Source of the DNA: Taenia hydatigena
Lineage: Eukaryota > Platyhelminthes > Cestoda > Cyclophyllidea > Taeniidae
Assembly: GCA_036345935.2 (NCBI GenBank)
Contig: JADWOT020000007.1
Span: 5,937,568-6,001,567 of the forward strand
DNA length: 64,000 bases
Reading direction: 5' to 3'
Shown one piece after another: positions 1 through 11,265 of the stretch. Below the pieces are notes generated by a model. That model saw only the letters and a program-made list of their open reading frames with translations, was not told the origin of the DNA and searched no databases. Position 1 is the first letter of the stretch. Each line of letters starts with the position of its first letter. Both the position numbers and the translations under genes were made by a program.

Positions 1-175
1 AAAGTTAAGCAAAGTGGAGTAAGGTGAAGCTGAGGTGAGTAAAGCGCTTGATAGCGGCTGCGCGTAGTTGTCGGTTGGAAAAGTGGACACGCAACAATAG
101 CACAATTACAGATATACACTAGAGATTGTGTGAAAGGAGGTGCTTAAGGTACGTAAGGAGCTCTCCAGGAGTTGC

Positions 176-247
176 GGCTCAGTGGTCTAGGGGTATGATT
201 CGCGCTTCGGGTGCGCGAGGTCCCGGGTTCAAATCCCGGCTGAGCCC
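176..247 (+). tRNA. tRNA-Pro (anticodon CGG)
   Basis: A 72-base cloverleaf without intron. The acceptor stem pairs GGCTCAG (176-182) with CTGAGCC (240-246), followed by discriminator C247. The anticodon stem is CGCGC/GCGCG around the loop TTCGGGT, placing anticodon CGG at 208-210. The T stem CCGGG/CCCGG encloses the invariant TTCAAAT loop, and the D arm has the GGGG tract. All stems pair perfectly, so this looks functional. It decodes CCG proline codons. The sequence is typical of animal tRNA-Pro. Confidence 0.96.
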
Positions 248-3200
248 ATACGCACCACGTTTTATGTCTTGATTCTTAGCTCTCAGTTTCATAAGCACTA
301 CACTATCGACTCGTAACCGCCTTCTTCTTCCACCCTTATTCTTTCTCCAATTCACGCTAAAAATGTTTCATAAGCACACCTATTCCCGCTGACTGTTCAT
401 CAGCAGTGGATCGAACTCAATCTGCTTTCAATACCATCGCTGCTCAACTTTGATTTAATTCAATCGCGGCTTTGTATAGAAGGAGCTGATGAGATCACGC
501 CCACTGGAATATTTGCACCTTCTAAAAGTGTTTGTCCCGTGACGAATTTCTCTGCCCTCCTTATGCTGCGATAGCTTTAATTTGATATGCTGTTGGGCTT
601 CAGTCGCGCTTTTATGCATTGGATGGACTGATTGCACAAGATGCTGACTGAAACTAATGTCGCATTTATCGCAGCAAAATTGGCAGCAACAAAGAGGTAG
701 TGGAGTAGGTAGGCAGTGCAGCTGTAGTCACGTGCGCGTGATACCTCTATTTCCTGGCCTTTACTCCCACATCATCAATGTGCATAAAAAATAAGGACAG
801 CATTGTTTCAGAAAATTCCTGCATCTACTTACTTAGTATCCACCCAACAAGCCATCTATCCGTCAGCACATTATTTTCTCTACTACACTACACACACTCC
901 ACTTTGCTTAACTTCTTCGAGCGGTTGGATATTAAACAAGAAAACGAACGGGCGACCAATGAAGGATACGATTGACAATTGTTTTTCCCGATGATCTGAG
1001 ATTTGAACTAAAGTTAACACCACTCATTCTACTAATTCACATGAAGACAAGCTACTGAATCAACAACTGGGTAGTGGGTAAAGTCCTTCGTCTATTTCGC
1101 AGATGAGTTGCAATCAAAGAATGGATCAAGTGGCCCCCGGTGTCCAGAAACAACGTCATTGCAGTCGTAAATTGTAAAGTTTCGCCTAAATATACTTGAA
1201 ACGAAGCCCTAAATGGTGCAATCATGAAATGAAGGCGCCAAAGAGAATGCGATGGAAGACGTTTGCATGATCCCATTGGCATACCCATGTTGACATGCTA
1301 AGAAAAAAATTCTCCGGCGTCTTTCCACACCTCAAGAGAAGCAGTGCATGAGAGATGAAGATGCCATTTAGAACACAGTCCACGAAAAGAGTGCTTGAGC
1401 CGTTCATTTGTACAAAATTTTTGCCTATCGGGCAATGTGCTGCATATCGTGATTGATATAGTGCAAGTTGTTCTGTTGAGACTACACATACAGCCAGTGC
1501 AGATGTTTAACGATACGTCCTCTTATCATACTAGAAGGTTGTTTTGTCTCCGGCCCACATCATCAGCTTCTCTGGTGGTTCGTCCTCTGTCTTAGAATTC
1601 TACGGTGCTTCGACTAAAATAGCATGAAGCGGGAGTGGATTACAAGCATGCCAATTGTCCCATCGGCATTTAATTAAGTAATTGCTTGCATGGCATAATT
1701 TTGGGAATCAATTAACAGCTTTAATTATTTGAGCGTTTTTCAAACTTATATGTCTGTAGCCGACAGCTCAATGAAGTTGCGCAGAGCAAAGGCTTTTATA
1801 AAAGATCCCCTCTCACAAGATGGGAACGTGAACACCCCCGAAGGAGACGCTACCAATGGGCCTTCAGACCTTAATCAAATCTGGTTTATTGCGCACCGTG
1901 ATGAATTTCAACATTTTTGGGACGTACTGGCACTCTTTTGAATTCACCAACGCTCCGTTTCTGCAACTGATGATCCTTGATGGAGGGCGACATTGTCTAA
2001 ACTTAGATTCTCAAATGTCCTTAAAGTCGACAAATTGGTAATCGTCTTCTCAGAGTTTGAGATCTACTAAGGCTACTGGCTCTTCTCCCTTGCTTTAAAT
2101 TCAGTGTTTCATTGTTGCCCTTCGCTATTAACGTGCCTCTCGGCCAATGGATCAAATAAAAAAACTAGTGGCCTGTACAAGCTCTTTCATTCAAGCTAGT
2201 CAACTACAATGCATAATTATGTGACCTGTGCAAAGAAGAACTCTGCTTGTTTGAAGGCTATGAATGTCTGTCTCTGATAACCAAAGGTCATCGTGCGCCT
2301 GCCACCCAACACCCAGAGAAAGTTGAATTCGATTTCACACAAGAAGAGCTATTTTACAGTCTCTAATAATATTATCAGTAAAGTACTGTTTCGAGGTTCA
2401 TTATTCGAAAGGCCACTGAACATCAACTATTAGGGCTCGGTGACAAAACGCATTGAATTGTAGCAGGCACTCATCGCACCATTCTGCTTCCTTCATTTTT
2501 TTGCGAAAAAAGAGTGAAGTGAGTGCTTGTAAACTTGTAAGTGAAAGCTATAACTTCCCTGACCCATTGCAATGTTGCTTTCGGACAATGGCGTTCCAAC
2601 CAGGTGCATGAAGGGAAAGAATTAATGCCCACATTTTCAATTGGCCTAACCGCTCCTCCTTGTGGCAAAACCGAGTTGCTCGTCATCAACAAATGCGTTC
2701 ATTCCGATTTTCCTTCCCGTTTCAACCACGCAGGGTTGTTAAATTGCACAAATTCTACTTTGATGCGTCTTGATAAAAATCTGCGGGTTGGCAAAATGAT
2801 TGCCAAGACCTATGGCTGCACTAAGATTTGTGTGCAGGTTACCAACAATTAAGCTCTACGCTAACGATGACGTTAAAAGAGCGCCCGTTTTGCTTTGGAT
2901 GCAAATTTCGTAGCGGTAGGGTTGTACAAATTATGCCGCAATTAACAATGGAATATAGTGCAGGAAATCATTTTACGCCAATAAATGCGTAAGTTTTCCG
3001 TTTCTTAGCCATTCAGAAGCCTATTGCTTTCGAGTTAAAAGAGTAACAGATTGCAATGTATGGAAGTGAGTACCGACTGGTCCCTAAAGAAACGAAGTGT
3101 TTTTTAAGTGTGCATGTCAACTACGTGTGAAGGGACCTTTAACACTTTCGTTTCATTCCCGCAGTATTTTTAAAAATCGTGGAGCCAGCATATGCGGTAG

Positions 3201-4684
3201 CGATGGAGCATATGCATTGTCTTGGTCGTACCACCAAAAGGTGGTTAAAACATGGTTTTGAATGCATTTGTATAAAGGCTCTCAAAGGCACTCGGCTCAT
3301 TCTCAGAAGTCGAGTTGTTTGTCGGCATGCAGTGGACCGGCAGACGCCATCAAAGTTGTTTTAAAACTATAGCTGTCAGAGTGTCGTCTATTTGCACTAT
3401 TGAAAGGGCTAGCGAATAACGGGCATTGTGATCTGGAGCGGCTTGAGCCGCAGTTTATGGAAGGGTGATTGAGTTGAAGTGGCATTTTAGGGCCTAAAGC
3501 TGCAATGCAATGCAAAACAGTGTATAAAAAGTATTCCTAGCACACAAATTAGAACAGCATTTACAAAACACACACGTCAACTGGCCAACCACACAGTCCT
3601 CCATACCATGACTCCAGGTTGGGAGGCTGCATGTTTAAATCACGTCGGAATCAGTGCTCATTTCCTTCTACCCTACTTCTCCTTACCGTTGCCTGCGGCA
3701 CATCTCCTTCTGTCATTGCTTTCTTTACTACATCGCTACTGCTACCACTGCCGTTACTTTCATGCTGACAACAGGATCATAATACATGGTGTCCTCTGCA
3801 TTTCTCTTTCCTTTCCTCCAAAATGAAGCCAAGGTAGTAGGTGTTGTGGAGGTGCCTGGAGTTCCGGTCGTAGGGCTGTCGTGATTGGAGTGGAGACGTT
3901 GGAGGGGTTATGTGTTCCATTGGACGCTGCAGTAGCTAGCGTATAGTTAAGAGTCAGTAGCGTCGTGTTTGGAACAGGTTTGAATACTTTTCTAGCAGCC
4001 ATGACAATTGACGTATATCTTAAGCTTAAAGTGGTAGGTTTGGGAGCGTTTTGCCTTTGACACCAAAACACATTGACAGTGATGAGTCAGGTCAGCTGAA
4101 GAATCCATGGTAAGGAGCGAAAACTACTTATCCTCCTTCCATTTATTCCTCTCTTCCATATTTATGCCTGTTGCCTGGTGGGTGAAATCACGGATGCACA
4201 GGTCACTTCATTTCGTCGTCCCTATTAGTAATAGACAATTTTATACTGTCCAAGCATCCATCGTCTTACCTCCGTAGATCTACCACGTGTCCAAATTGCT
4301 ACAAGCACTCTGCAAAGATCAGAAACATTCAGTCAAAGCATGCATTGATGTCTGGACAATTTTATGCTAGTCTAAATATTGAAAGTAAGTATCGACTTCT
4401 CAACGATGAGCAGATGGTTACTGCTAATCTAAATGGTGGAAGAAACACAAGCATGATTTCATGATATTAACATTTAGACCCCGCAACTTACCGTAGCTTG
4501 AAGATAATTGAAAAAGGCTTTATTTACTTAGAACATTGAGGACCCAATAGTAGATGGTACTGTTCCTTTTACACCTGAAACACAAAGGTACACAATGATG
4601 ACAACATAAAGAAGGCAGGTTGGATATGGCTGACATAAGAGCTATTTTTCACTCATTTCCACCAACGGCGGGAGGAAGCGTGGT
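248..4684. other. Gene-less stretch
   Basis: I see no recognisable gene, RNA or transposon here. Open frames of up to 103 codons exist on both strands (for example 2541-2852 + and 3760-4071 -), but they lack recognisable domains, have no convincing flanking splice sites and are within chance length for this composition. Confidence 0.5.
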
Positions 4685-4737
4685 CGTAGCGTCTCAAGGC
4701 TCCCTTAAAGGCTAAAGAAGGCAAAATACTAGGGTGG
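4685..4737 (-). repeat. LTR fragment (3' end of the 49.7-kb LTR family)
   Basis: About 53 bp on the minus strand match the last part of the LTR at 49684-49909 and the copy at 34722-34908. All three share a track reading GCCTTCTTT, then AGGGAGCC, then GACGCTAC or a close variant. Only the 3' end is recognisable; the rest is lost or too diverged to see by eye. Confidence 0.5.
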
Positions 4738-7732
4738 ACACTGGACACCACAAAACCTTTCGTCCTTCTTTATTGCACGTACCATAAAAGCTTCTATTGA
4801 ATTTATATCAATAAATTGTTAAAATGTGGTGAGAAATTACACTCGCGTTGTAACCCATACTAGGCGGACAGTCAAAAAGTTGACATTCTCAAAATATTCA
4901 TTTTCCAAGGCACCACTAGCTTGGCGATGCGTAGTGAAATTCAAGCGAAACTCTATCCTTCGTTAATGTGGTTTATCGTTCATATTACAGAGCTCATCCA
5001 TGTTCCTCTAAAGCATTTATTGCAACTACTGACCTCTCTTATTATCATCGCATCAGATATACTCATGCACAAGAACCATTTTCCTCGAAATAGCAACCGA
5101 GATAAAAATCATTTCTGTCGTTTATGCGAGTAAAGCAGCTTAAAAAGGTGGATTATTTCAGCTTAGTTCTCATGATGAGGAGAATGCTACATCTCCTCGT
5201 GTCTGCGATTCTGAACCAATACTTGTAACTCAACGCCAAATGGCAACCTCATCATGCTTCATCATGGAAAGCAGACACCTGAAAACTACACGGAGTGGAA
5301 TTTTGGTAACAGTTTAATTATGCCATCCAAAATCAATTAATCATTAAAGCATTTGAGACGGCAAAGATCTTGACTTTTGCAATAATATAGACAAACGCAA
5401 GTACGTTTAACAAGCAATTTTACTAATAGGTATACTTTTAGGGCTGCCTATGTCCTCAAGAAAGTGCTTTTGAGACGGTCAAACATGTCCTGAATTGGCT
5501 TAGAGCTTGATGGATGCACAGGTGGCATGACTAATTCGTAAGCGCCATCATGTTAGCTGACGATGCAGGTAATGATTCCCGTACTTTTGCAATGCATCCC
5601 ATCATTTCTCGCTGTCTCTCATCTTTTTCAGTTTGTCCTTTAATTTGAATTGGGCATGGAAATAGCCGTCAACTTAGCCTCAGCTAATTACCGCGGGGTA
5701 AAGTGCTGACTGCCCATTTTAGTAACTTGGTGTTAATTATCTGCGCACTCATCAAACGGACGACTACTAGCTAGTTCACGGGAGTGAATAACAAAGGTAG
5801 TAATCTGAGTCCCCATTATGCCGTAATAGGCTGCGGTGCTACTTATGAAAACTCGAGAAGTTTAGGCTGCTATTGGGATGGGCCAAAGAGAATGCCACGA
5901 AGCAGAAGTGCAGCCTCTAGAGATTCTATTGTTTGTGCAGTTGAACGCACAGCCAAACGAAAAACCAAGCTACTACATGTGAATTTCTAGCAGATCAAAT
6001 TATAGTTCTTTACGAATAAAACACTAGAGCGTGTGTTCTTTGTGTGACTTTAGTGATTCCTGACGTGTTGAATCCTACTCAGTGAAGAAATTCAAGCTTT
6101 ATTAACGTAGTGACGCAGGGATGGCATGGATGCTTGCAAGCAAATTGTTGGTGCTTGTTGGGGATTTAAACTGTGCATTTGCGCCTACATTTCCTTACAT
6201 AAAATTGTTGTCTTTTCAAAAATTATTGGTTATTGGCGCATCCTTAAGGATATCCCACCAACGTTTCCAGTTTTCCACACACACCTATTCTTATTGTGAA
6301 GAAACTTATTTATTTTGTGCATAGTTGAGGCCGATGATATGCTCTTATGAGGTAATCAAAGTAGTAATCCAGTTTGCATTTCTAAAAAAGGAAAATGATT
6401 GCCGCAATTCATCAGCCTAGCGAAGAAACAAATGTTAAAACCCGGTTTTCGTGTGTGGACAGGTAAGTCTGGTCCTTTCAATATACCCGCCTTCAAGACT
6501 TGAATTCTCTGATAACACCACTTGGACACTATTCACATACGCAAACCTTCTCCTTAAAGAAAGTAGGTTTGACCTTCGAAATATCGCAGCTCATCAAAAA
6601 TCAAAACCACCACGAGGTTGAATACGAACGCAATTTCGCAAAAGCTAAGGTCCTTATGAGCGTCTCCCGCACAATCGCTCAAATGACCTAATAATGCGCG
6701 AAATCACAATGCAGGTGCGAACGCACGAACGGGTAATTTCATAGGCTAGCATTTTTCGACATATTTATAGACACCGCTCGTGGGCTGTTAATGGGATTTG
6801 TCTTCGGATTGAGATGCTACTTCAACTCTACCTCATTTTGGTGGTAACGTCCATCTTGCATGAAGAACTGGCAGTGGCAAGCAGTAAGGCACCTTCTATA
6901 GTTTACGCTGAGCAGCGCATATGCAGACATATCTAAGAAAAGAGGATATTTGCAAACCTTAGTAAATTTGGGAATGACTTGGCCACTCTTATAGACATTT
7001 TGTTGCATAATGCTACACCACATAGTAGTCAAATAAACATGATATGACCGAGCCAACCCATTTATTTCCTTAGTGCTTTTTTATGCTTACCTTCCCTCAC
7101 GCCTCTCGTTTTCATCTTTTAAGCGCTTTCAATTTTGTAGCTACTTTACAGCAGGCAGGGGTTTGCCTAGCACAATGTGCGTCCCAATGCATCCATTTAC
7201 ATGATCCGCGTGTAGAGCGAACCGTCATTTGTGTAGGCTATTCGCAAGCATTAGCGCATTACGATTTGATTTTGTATGGGGAATAAGCACAATTGATGTC
7301 TTTAGCAGGAGCACCATGATGACAATTACCGCAATAGGTGATTAAAGGCGAAACACAAGGCGTGGTTGGGAAATAGAAGATAGCCAAAATCCGGCAGATG
7401 GACGGGGAGATACAAGTTGTGCCAAGTGTTTTAAGTTATTAATTTTTCGTTAAACCATAGACGCGAGTGCTTCCACCTCCCCTTAGATTAAAAGTTTACG
7501 CAGATATAAGAAATCTGATTAGCAAATTGCAATGTTTTGATTACCTGCCAGTCCCAAAACGCTTTTAGTCTACTGCTGCACACACGCAAAAACGGGCGGT
7601 TTGAATGAAATCGCTCACAGTTTCGAGGTCAATGAAAGATGAACCAGTGTTTTTGAGGCCCACGTTCGGTAAAGTAATCCAAAATCACTAGCTATTCTCG
7701 TTAATAAAACACAAAGGAATTTTGACGTGCAG
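4738..7732. other. Gene-less stretch upstream of the fibronectin exon
   Basis: The fibronectin III exon at 7733 opens with a 3' splice site, so at least one more exon of that gene (start codon, possibly signal peptide) should lie upstream, probably here or beyond. I could not identify it. No other feature is supported. Confidence 0.4.
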
Positions 7733-8524
7733 ATCTTGATGCTCCTCAAAATGTGAAACTTGAAGCAATCGACCCTTACGCGATGCGCATGAGTTGGGAT
7801 CCCCCACCTCAGCCCGATGGCGTTATTGCCGGCTATCGTATCGCTTGGAATCTCGACTCCACGTGGCAGGACGCTTTGGATCTGCCCCCAGTTCAAACTT
7901 ACGCCTTCAAAGGCCTACAGCCGGGGCAAACCATTTTTGCCTTCGTTAGTGCGCGCACTAGAAAAGGAGATTATAAGAAACTTGAGTACCTTGGCAGCGA
8001 CAGTGGGGTAGTGGAAGCAACCACACCGATCCTAGGAGGAGGTGAGCCCTTTGTACCCGTCTTACCAAATGCTGATTTATTATTTGCATTTAGCCAGATT
8101 TTGTCTCAAGAAGCCTGCAACAGTACCCGTTTGACACAATTAAACTGTTCGCGTAGGCTTATTTGAATTATCTCCTGCCACACAATTAACTTTAGACAGT
8201 AGAATAGGCAGCTTAGTAAGGTCGACCAAAATTTCTTATTTTATGCCATCAGCGATCAGTTCGTATAAAGGTGTCAAGAGAAATTTATTGTCTCCTACAG
8301 GAGACGAAGGAGTGTCTCCTAAAGCCGGAAGATTCGCGAAGAACAGCAAGTCTACTCAGACCCTTGCAATTAAAATGAATGACAGGTCTACTCAGACATC
8401 CACAGTTGCAAGGAATAGCAAGTCTACCCAGTTTCCTCAAATCACAACAAAAAGTAAGTCCACACAAACTCCAGCCTTCACCACGAGGAAGGGATCTGTT
8501 TTGAATGCTGCAACGGCCAATTAA
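7733..8524 (+). CDS. Fibronectin type III protein with C-terminal LC8-binding repeats (3' part)
   Basis: Two exons join in phase. Exon 7733-8041 (309 bp, phase 1-1) follows a GTGCAG acceptor and ends at donor GTGAGC. It encodes a full fibronectin III domain, with the family landmarks A-P-Q-N-V at the first strand, the core Trp in MSWDPP, a Y in the C strand and L-x-P-G-Q-T before the F strand. After an intron of 211 bp with a pyrimidine-rich CATCAG acceptor, the last exon (8253-8524) encodes 89 residues and a TAA stop. That tail is polar, with no membrane segment, and carries four 12-residue repeats containing K/R-S-T-Q-T (third copy S-T-Q-F). TQT motifs of this type bind the dynein light chain LC8/DYNLL, so the protein is probably a cytoplasmic scaffold; that role is inferred. 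The 5' exon(s) are not found. The exon is the intact relative of the copies at 52.6-54.0 kb. Confidence 0.75.
8342..8485 (+). repeat. Four 36-bp coding repeats (LC8-motif array)
   Basis: Exact 36-bp period inside the last exon: four units each give 12 residues starting N/K-S/D-K/R-S-T-Q-T/F. The Thr-Gln-Thr cores are spaced exactly 12 residues apart. DNA identity between units is concentrated over the AAGTCTACTCAGAC-like core, while the linkers have diverged, which suggests selection on the motif rather than fresh tandem duplication. Confidence 0.85.
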
Positions 8525-11079
8525 AGAAATTCTATCTCAACGTTCGCTACCACCACGAAGGTTGGATTTGCCTCCACTCCCTGGCCTCTTCAGCTCCATT
8601 TGCTTACATGGTCACAGTGCTCCTGTAAACCCTCTAGTAAGCCAATGCAACTTACCAACTTCTTTGCTGGTTTCGATTATTGCTGCTGAAAATTGACATT
8701 TGCTAGACATTTTGCCTATCGCGTTGCTAGTTTCATTAACTCAGGGGAAGGTGGCGTTGACAATTGTTTTCATTTACATAAGATATAGGGACAAATCACA
8801 ACAACTACTCCTTAAATGGCAAACAAATATCATTACACACTGGCCTATTCTCAATGATGTTGCGTGTGCTTGTCAAGTAGTGGAGGTTGAAGACCACAAT
8901 AAAAGGCTTAGGTTATCTGTAAATCAAAGCGGCGTTCATGTGTCGAGTTTCGCAAGATTCTTATTTAACACTCTGATGTTGCTGAATCCCTCAAGTAAGC
9001 TTTGATTAAAATAAGTGCACTTTAGAGACCGCGCGAATGGTAATTTATTAGCTAGTGATATCAAGGCTAATTCAATGATCCTTTATCTAGCAGTGTCTTT
9101 TTAATCCACACGAGGCCTTCTTTGAATACCGAATGCTCATTACATAAAACAATTAATGGTCGCAAGTGAGCCTTCAATTGCAGCCTACCAGGTCGCATCC
9201 CTCGTCCGCAGCCGGTGAATAGGTGACTATGCACACAGTAGTACCTCGCCTCCGTCTCTCTCCTTTTCCTCCTCTCGTGTCTGCATCTTGCACCCTTCCA
9301 CTCGACCACCATGTCTTATTATTCAACCGCCATTGGTTCTTACCCAACCAGCGTCGTTCCACGACCCCCATCTGTATGCCCACGAGTAGTATAGAGATAA
9401 AACCCATAACAATACGTCCATTCATCACATGACAACGCATTCTTTACGCCGAGATTTTTTGCGTTCTGTCTCATGCAGCCAACAGTCTGTCCATCTAGGA
9501 TCATAGACCATGGACCTTTATATGGATTAAAATTCCTGTGATTCCTGATTAAAATTCAGTCTAAACTGAAAGTGGTTAAGGCTAATTTGGTGATTATCAA
9601 CATCCAGCTGATATTTCGCCTGTTATCCTTCGCGAAAATGCTACTGGACAACCCGGCTTACAGCTATTTTATTTTATGAAAAGAAACCGCAAGCCTTCTT
9701 ACTGGTGCAACAAATGAAGGATATTCACGCTATTGGCAAATGCACAATATAGCAGTCTTGACTCAACGCCTTAATGCCAAAACCACCCCTATACTTCGTT
9801 AAAGCTGAATGATGCTTCTCACTTCTTCTATCTTCTGGAATTTGTCCTGTCATGTTCTCGTAGCAACACTGTTGCAGCCGAGATGACGAATAGGGCCAAT
9901 GTTCTCACATTCCACTGACATACACTGATGTGGTGTGTTTAAGGCCAGCGGTAACGCCTTCAAACATTTGTGCTCTTTCTCCCTTTCCCTCTCAAAGCAT
10001 CGCAAAGTGTTGTGCAATTCAGAAGGCAGTACTAGATGTGATCCATTATAAAACCTTAGCAAACGTGATCCTAAATGGCTCGTTCTGGCAGAGTAGGTCT
10101 TTAGAGCGATGCTTCCATTAAAAGGGATCTAAATGTGTTCCTCTAACCCTTGATTCTGCATGTGCGTTTACTCCTGAAGCCAATCTATCCTTCATATTTC
10201 GGCTGCATCTTCGTGTCGAATTCAATGACATGTAGTCTCGACTTTGGAATATATAGCTGCACATTTATAACTCAGCAGACCCAAAATCCGATTTTTATAA
10301 TTTTGCTTATCAAAAGCGCCACAGAAATTTCTGCTCCCATCGCTGCCTCTAGCTACAGTAAAGTCACAAGCCGAGTAGTAAAGCAGGCAGCGAGGCAGAG
10401 CTAATGTAGTCGCACTAAAAGTATGGCACCAACATAAAAGAGGTCACAGGTACAAAGTCGAAGACGGTGTCAAAATAATTCATGAATAATGCCAATGCGG
10501 TGCGTAGTCAAATCAGTAACCCTTTTATCAGCCACCCAATCGCGAATTGCACTCGTTAAGTTCATTTTACCCGAGGAAATCGCCTAATTGTGTTCGGGTC
10601 CATACGAACTTCCTCCGTCGCGTATGCGTTGGAGGAGTGATTAATGCATACGATTCTTCTGCTGAAGGCTCCTCAACGGTTCGTTATATCGGGCTATACT
10701 TATCCATTTTTTGGTGTCATGAAATGCACCCACTACAGAGATCTATTTGGAATAGTGAACAATGAAAGGACTGGTAAAGTGGAAAGTTTTTGCCAATGAA
10801 AGGATCTGCCGGTTGAAGAACTTAAGGCTTGGAAAATTGGGACATTAGACTTTTGGGAACTAGTGCTCTTACGGTCTTAACAATGTGGCCACTGACGACG
10901 CTACAAATGAATGACCAAGCTCAGGTATCCATAAATTAGAAGCAGAGACATTTCTGACAAAACAGAACAGCGACAAAAATTGAAAGAAAAGAAAAGGATA
11001 TTTGCGCACTGACAGAAAACATGATTTGATTCCAGTGAGCATTAAAGTTGCTACCGTAGTTCGTGCTTTCTTTGCCTAA
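8525..11079. other. Gene-less stretch
   Basis: The first ~400 bp are probably 3' untranslated region of the preceding gene; an AATAAA is at 8898-8903. Beyond this I see no supported gene. The open frame at 8700-9005 (+) has no recognisable domain. Confidence 0.4.
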
Positions 11080-11265
11080 AATCGCCTGGTTTAAGTGGAC
11101 GAAAAAAACACATGCTATCCAAATGCACATTAGAATCTTAGATACCTTTCCATGATTGAATCGACCAATGTAGATATGGAAAGTTTACCCTCTAAAATGG
11201 CGTGTGGACTGTTTCCATGGTAGCAACTGAGAGATTTGCCTGACCTTCAAGTAAAATAAGACCCG
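11080..11265 (+). repeat. Dispersed repeat family A, copy 1
   Basis: About 185 bp align by eye with 50470-50660 in the same orientation. Shared landmarks in order: CGCCTGGTTT, TGGACGAAA, CACATTAGAA, ATACCTTTC or TTACCTTTC, ATCGACC, and GACTGTTTCCATGG or CACTGTTTCCATGG followed by CTGAG and TTGCCTG. No coding capacity is apparent. It may be part of a non-autonomous element, because copy 2 lies 0.6 kb downstream of an LTR. Confidence 0.6.

Noticed and set aside
3760..4071. 103-codon minus-strand frame with several N-x-S/T sites
   Set aside because: No signal peptide, domain or splice support; glycosylation-like triplets are common by chance.
7260..7285. ATTTTGTATGGGG, resembling the end of a flatworm spliced-leader exon
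   Set aside because: The rest of the leader is absent upstream and no donor or snRNP-binding site follows.
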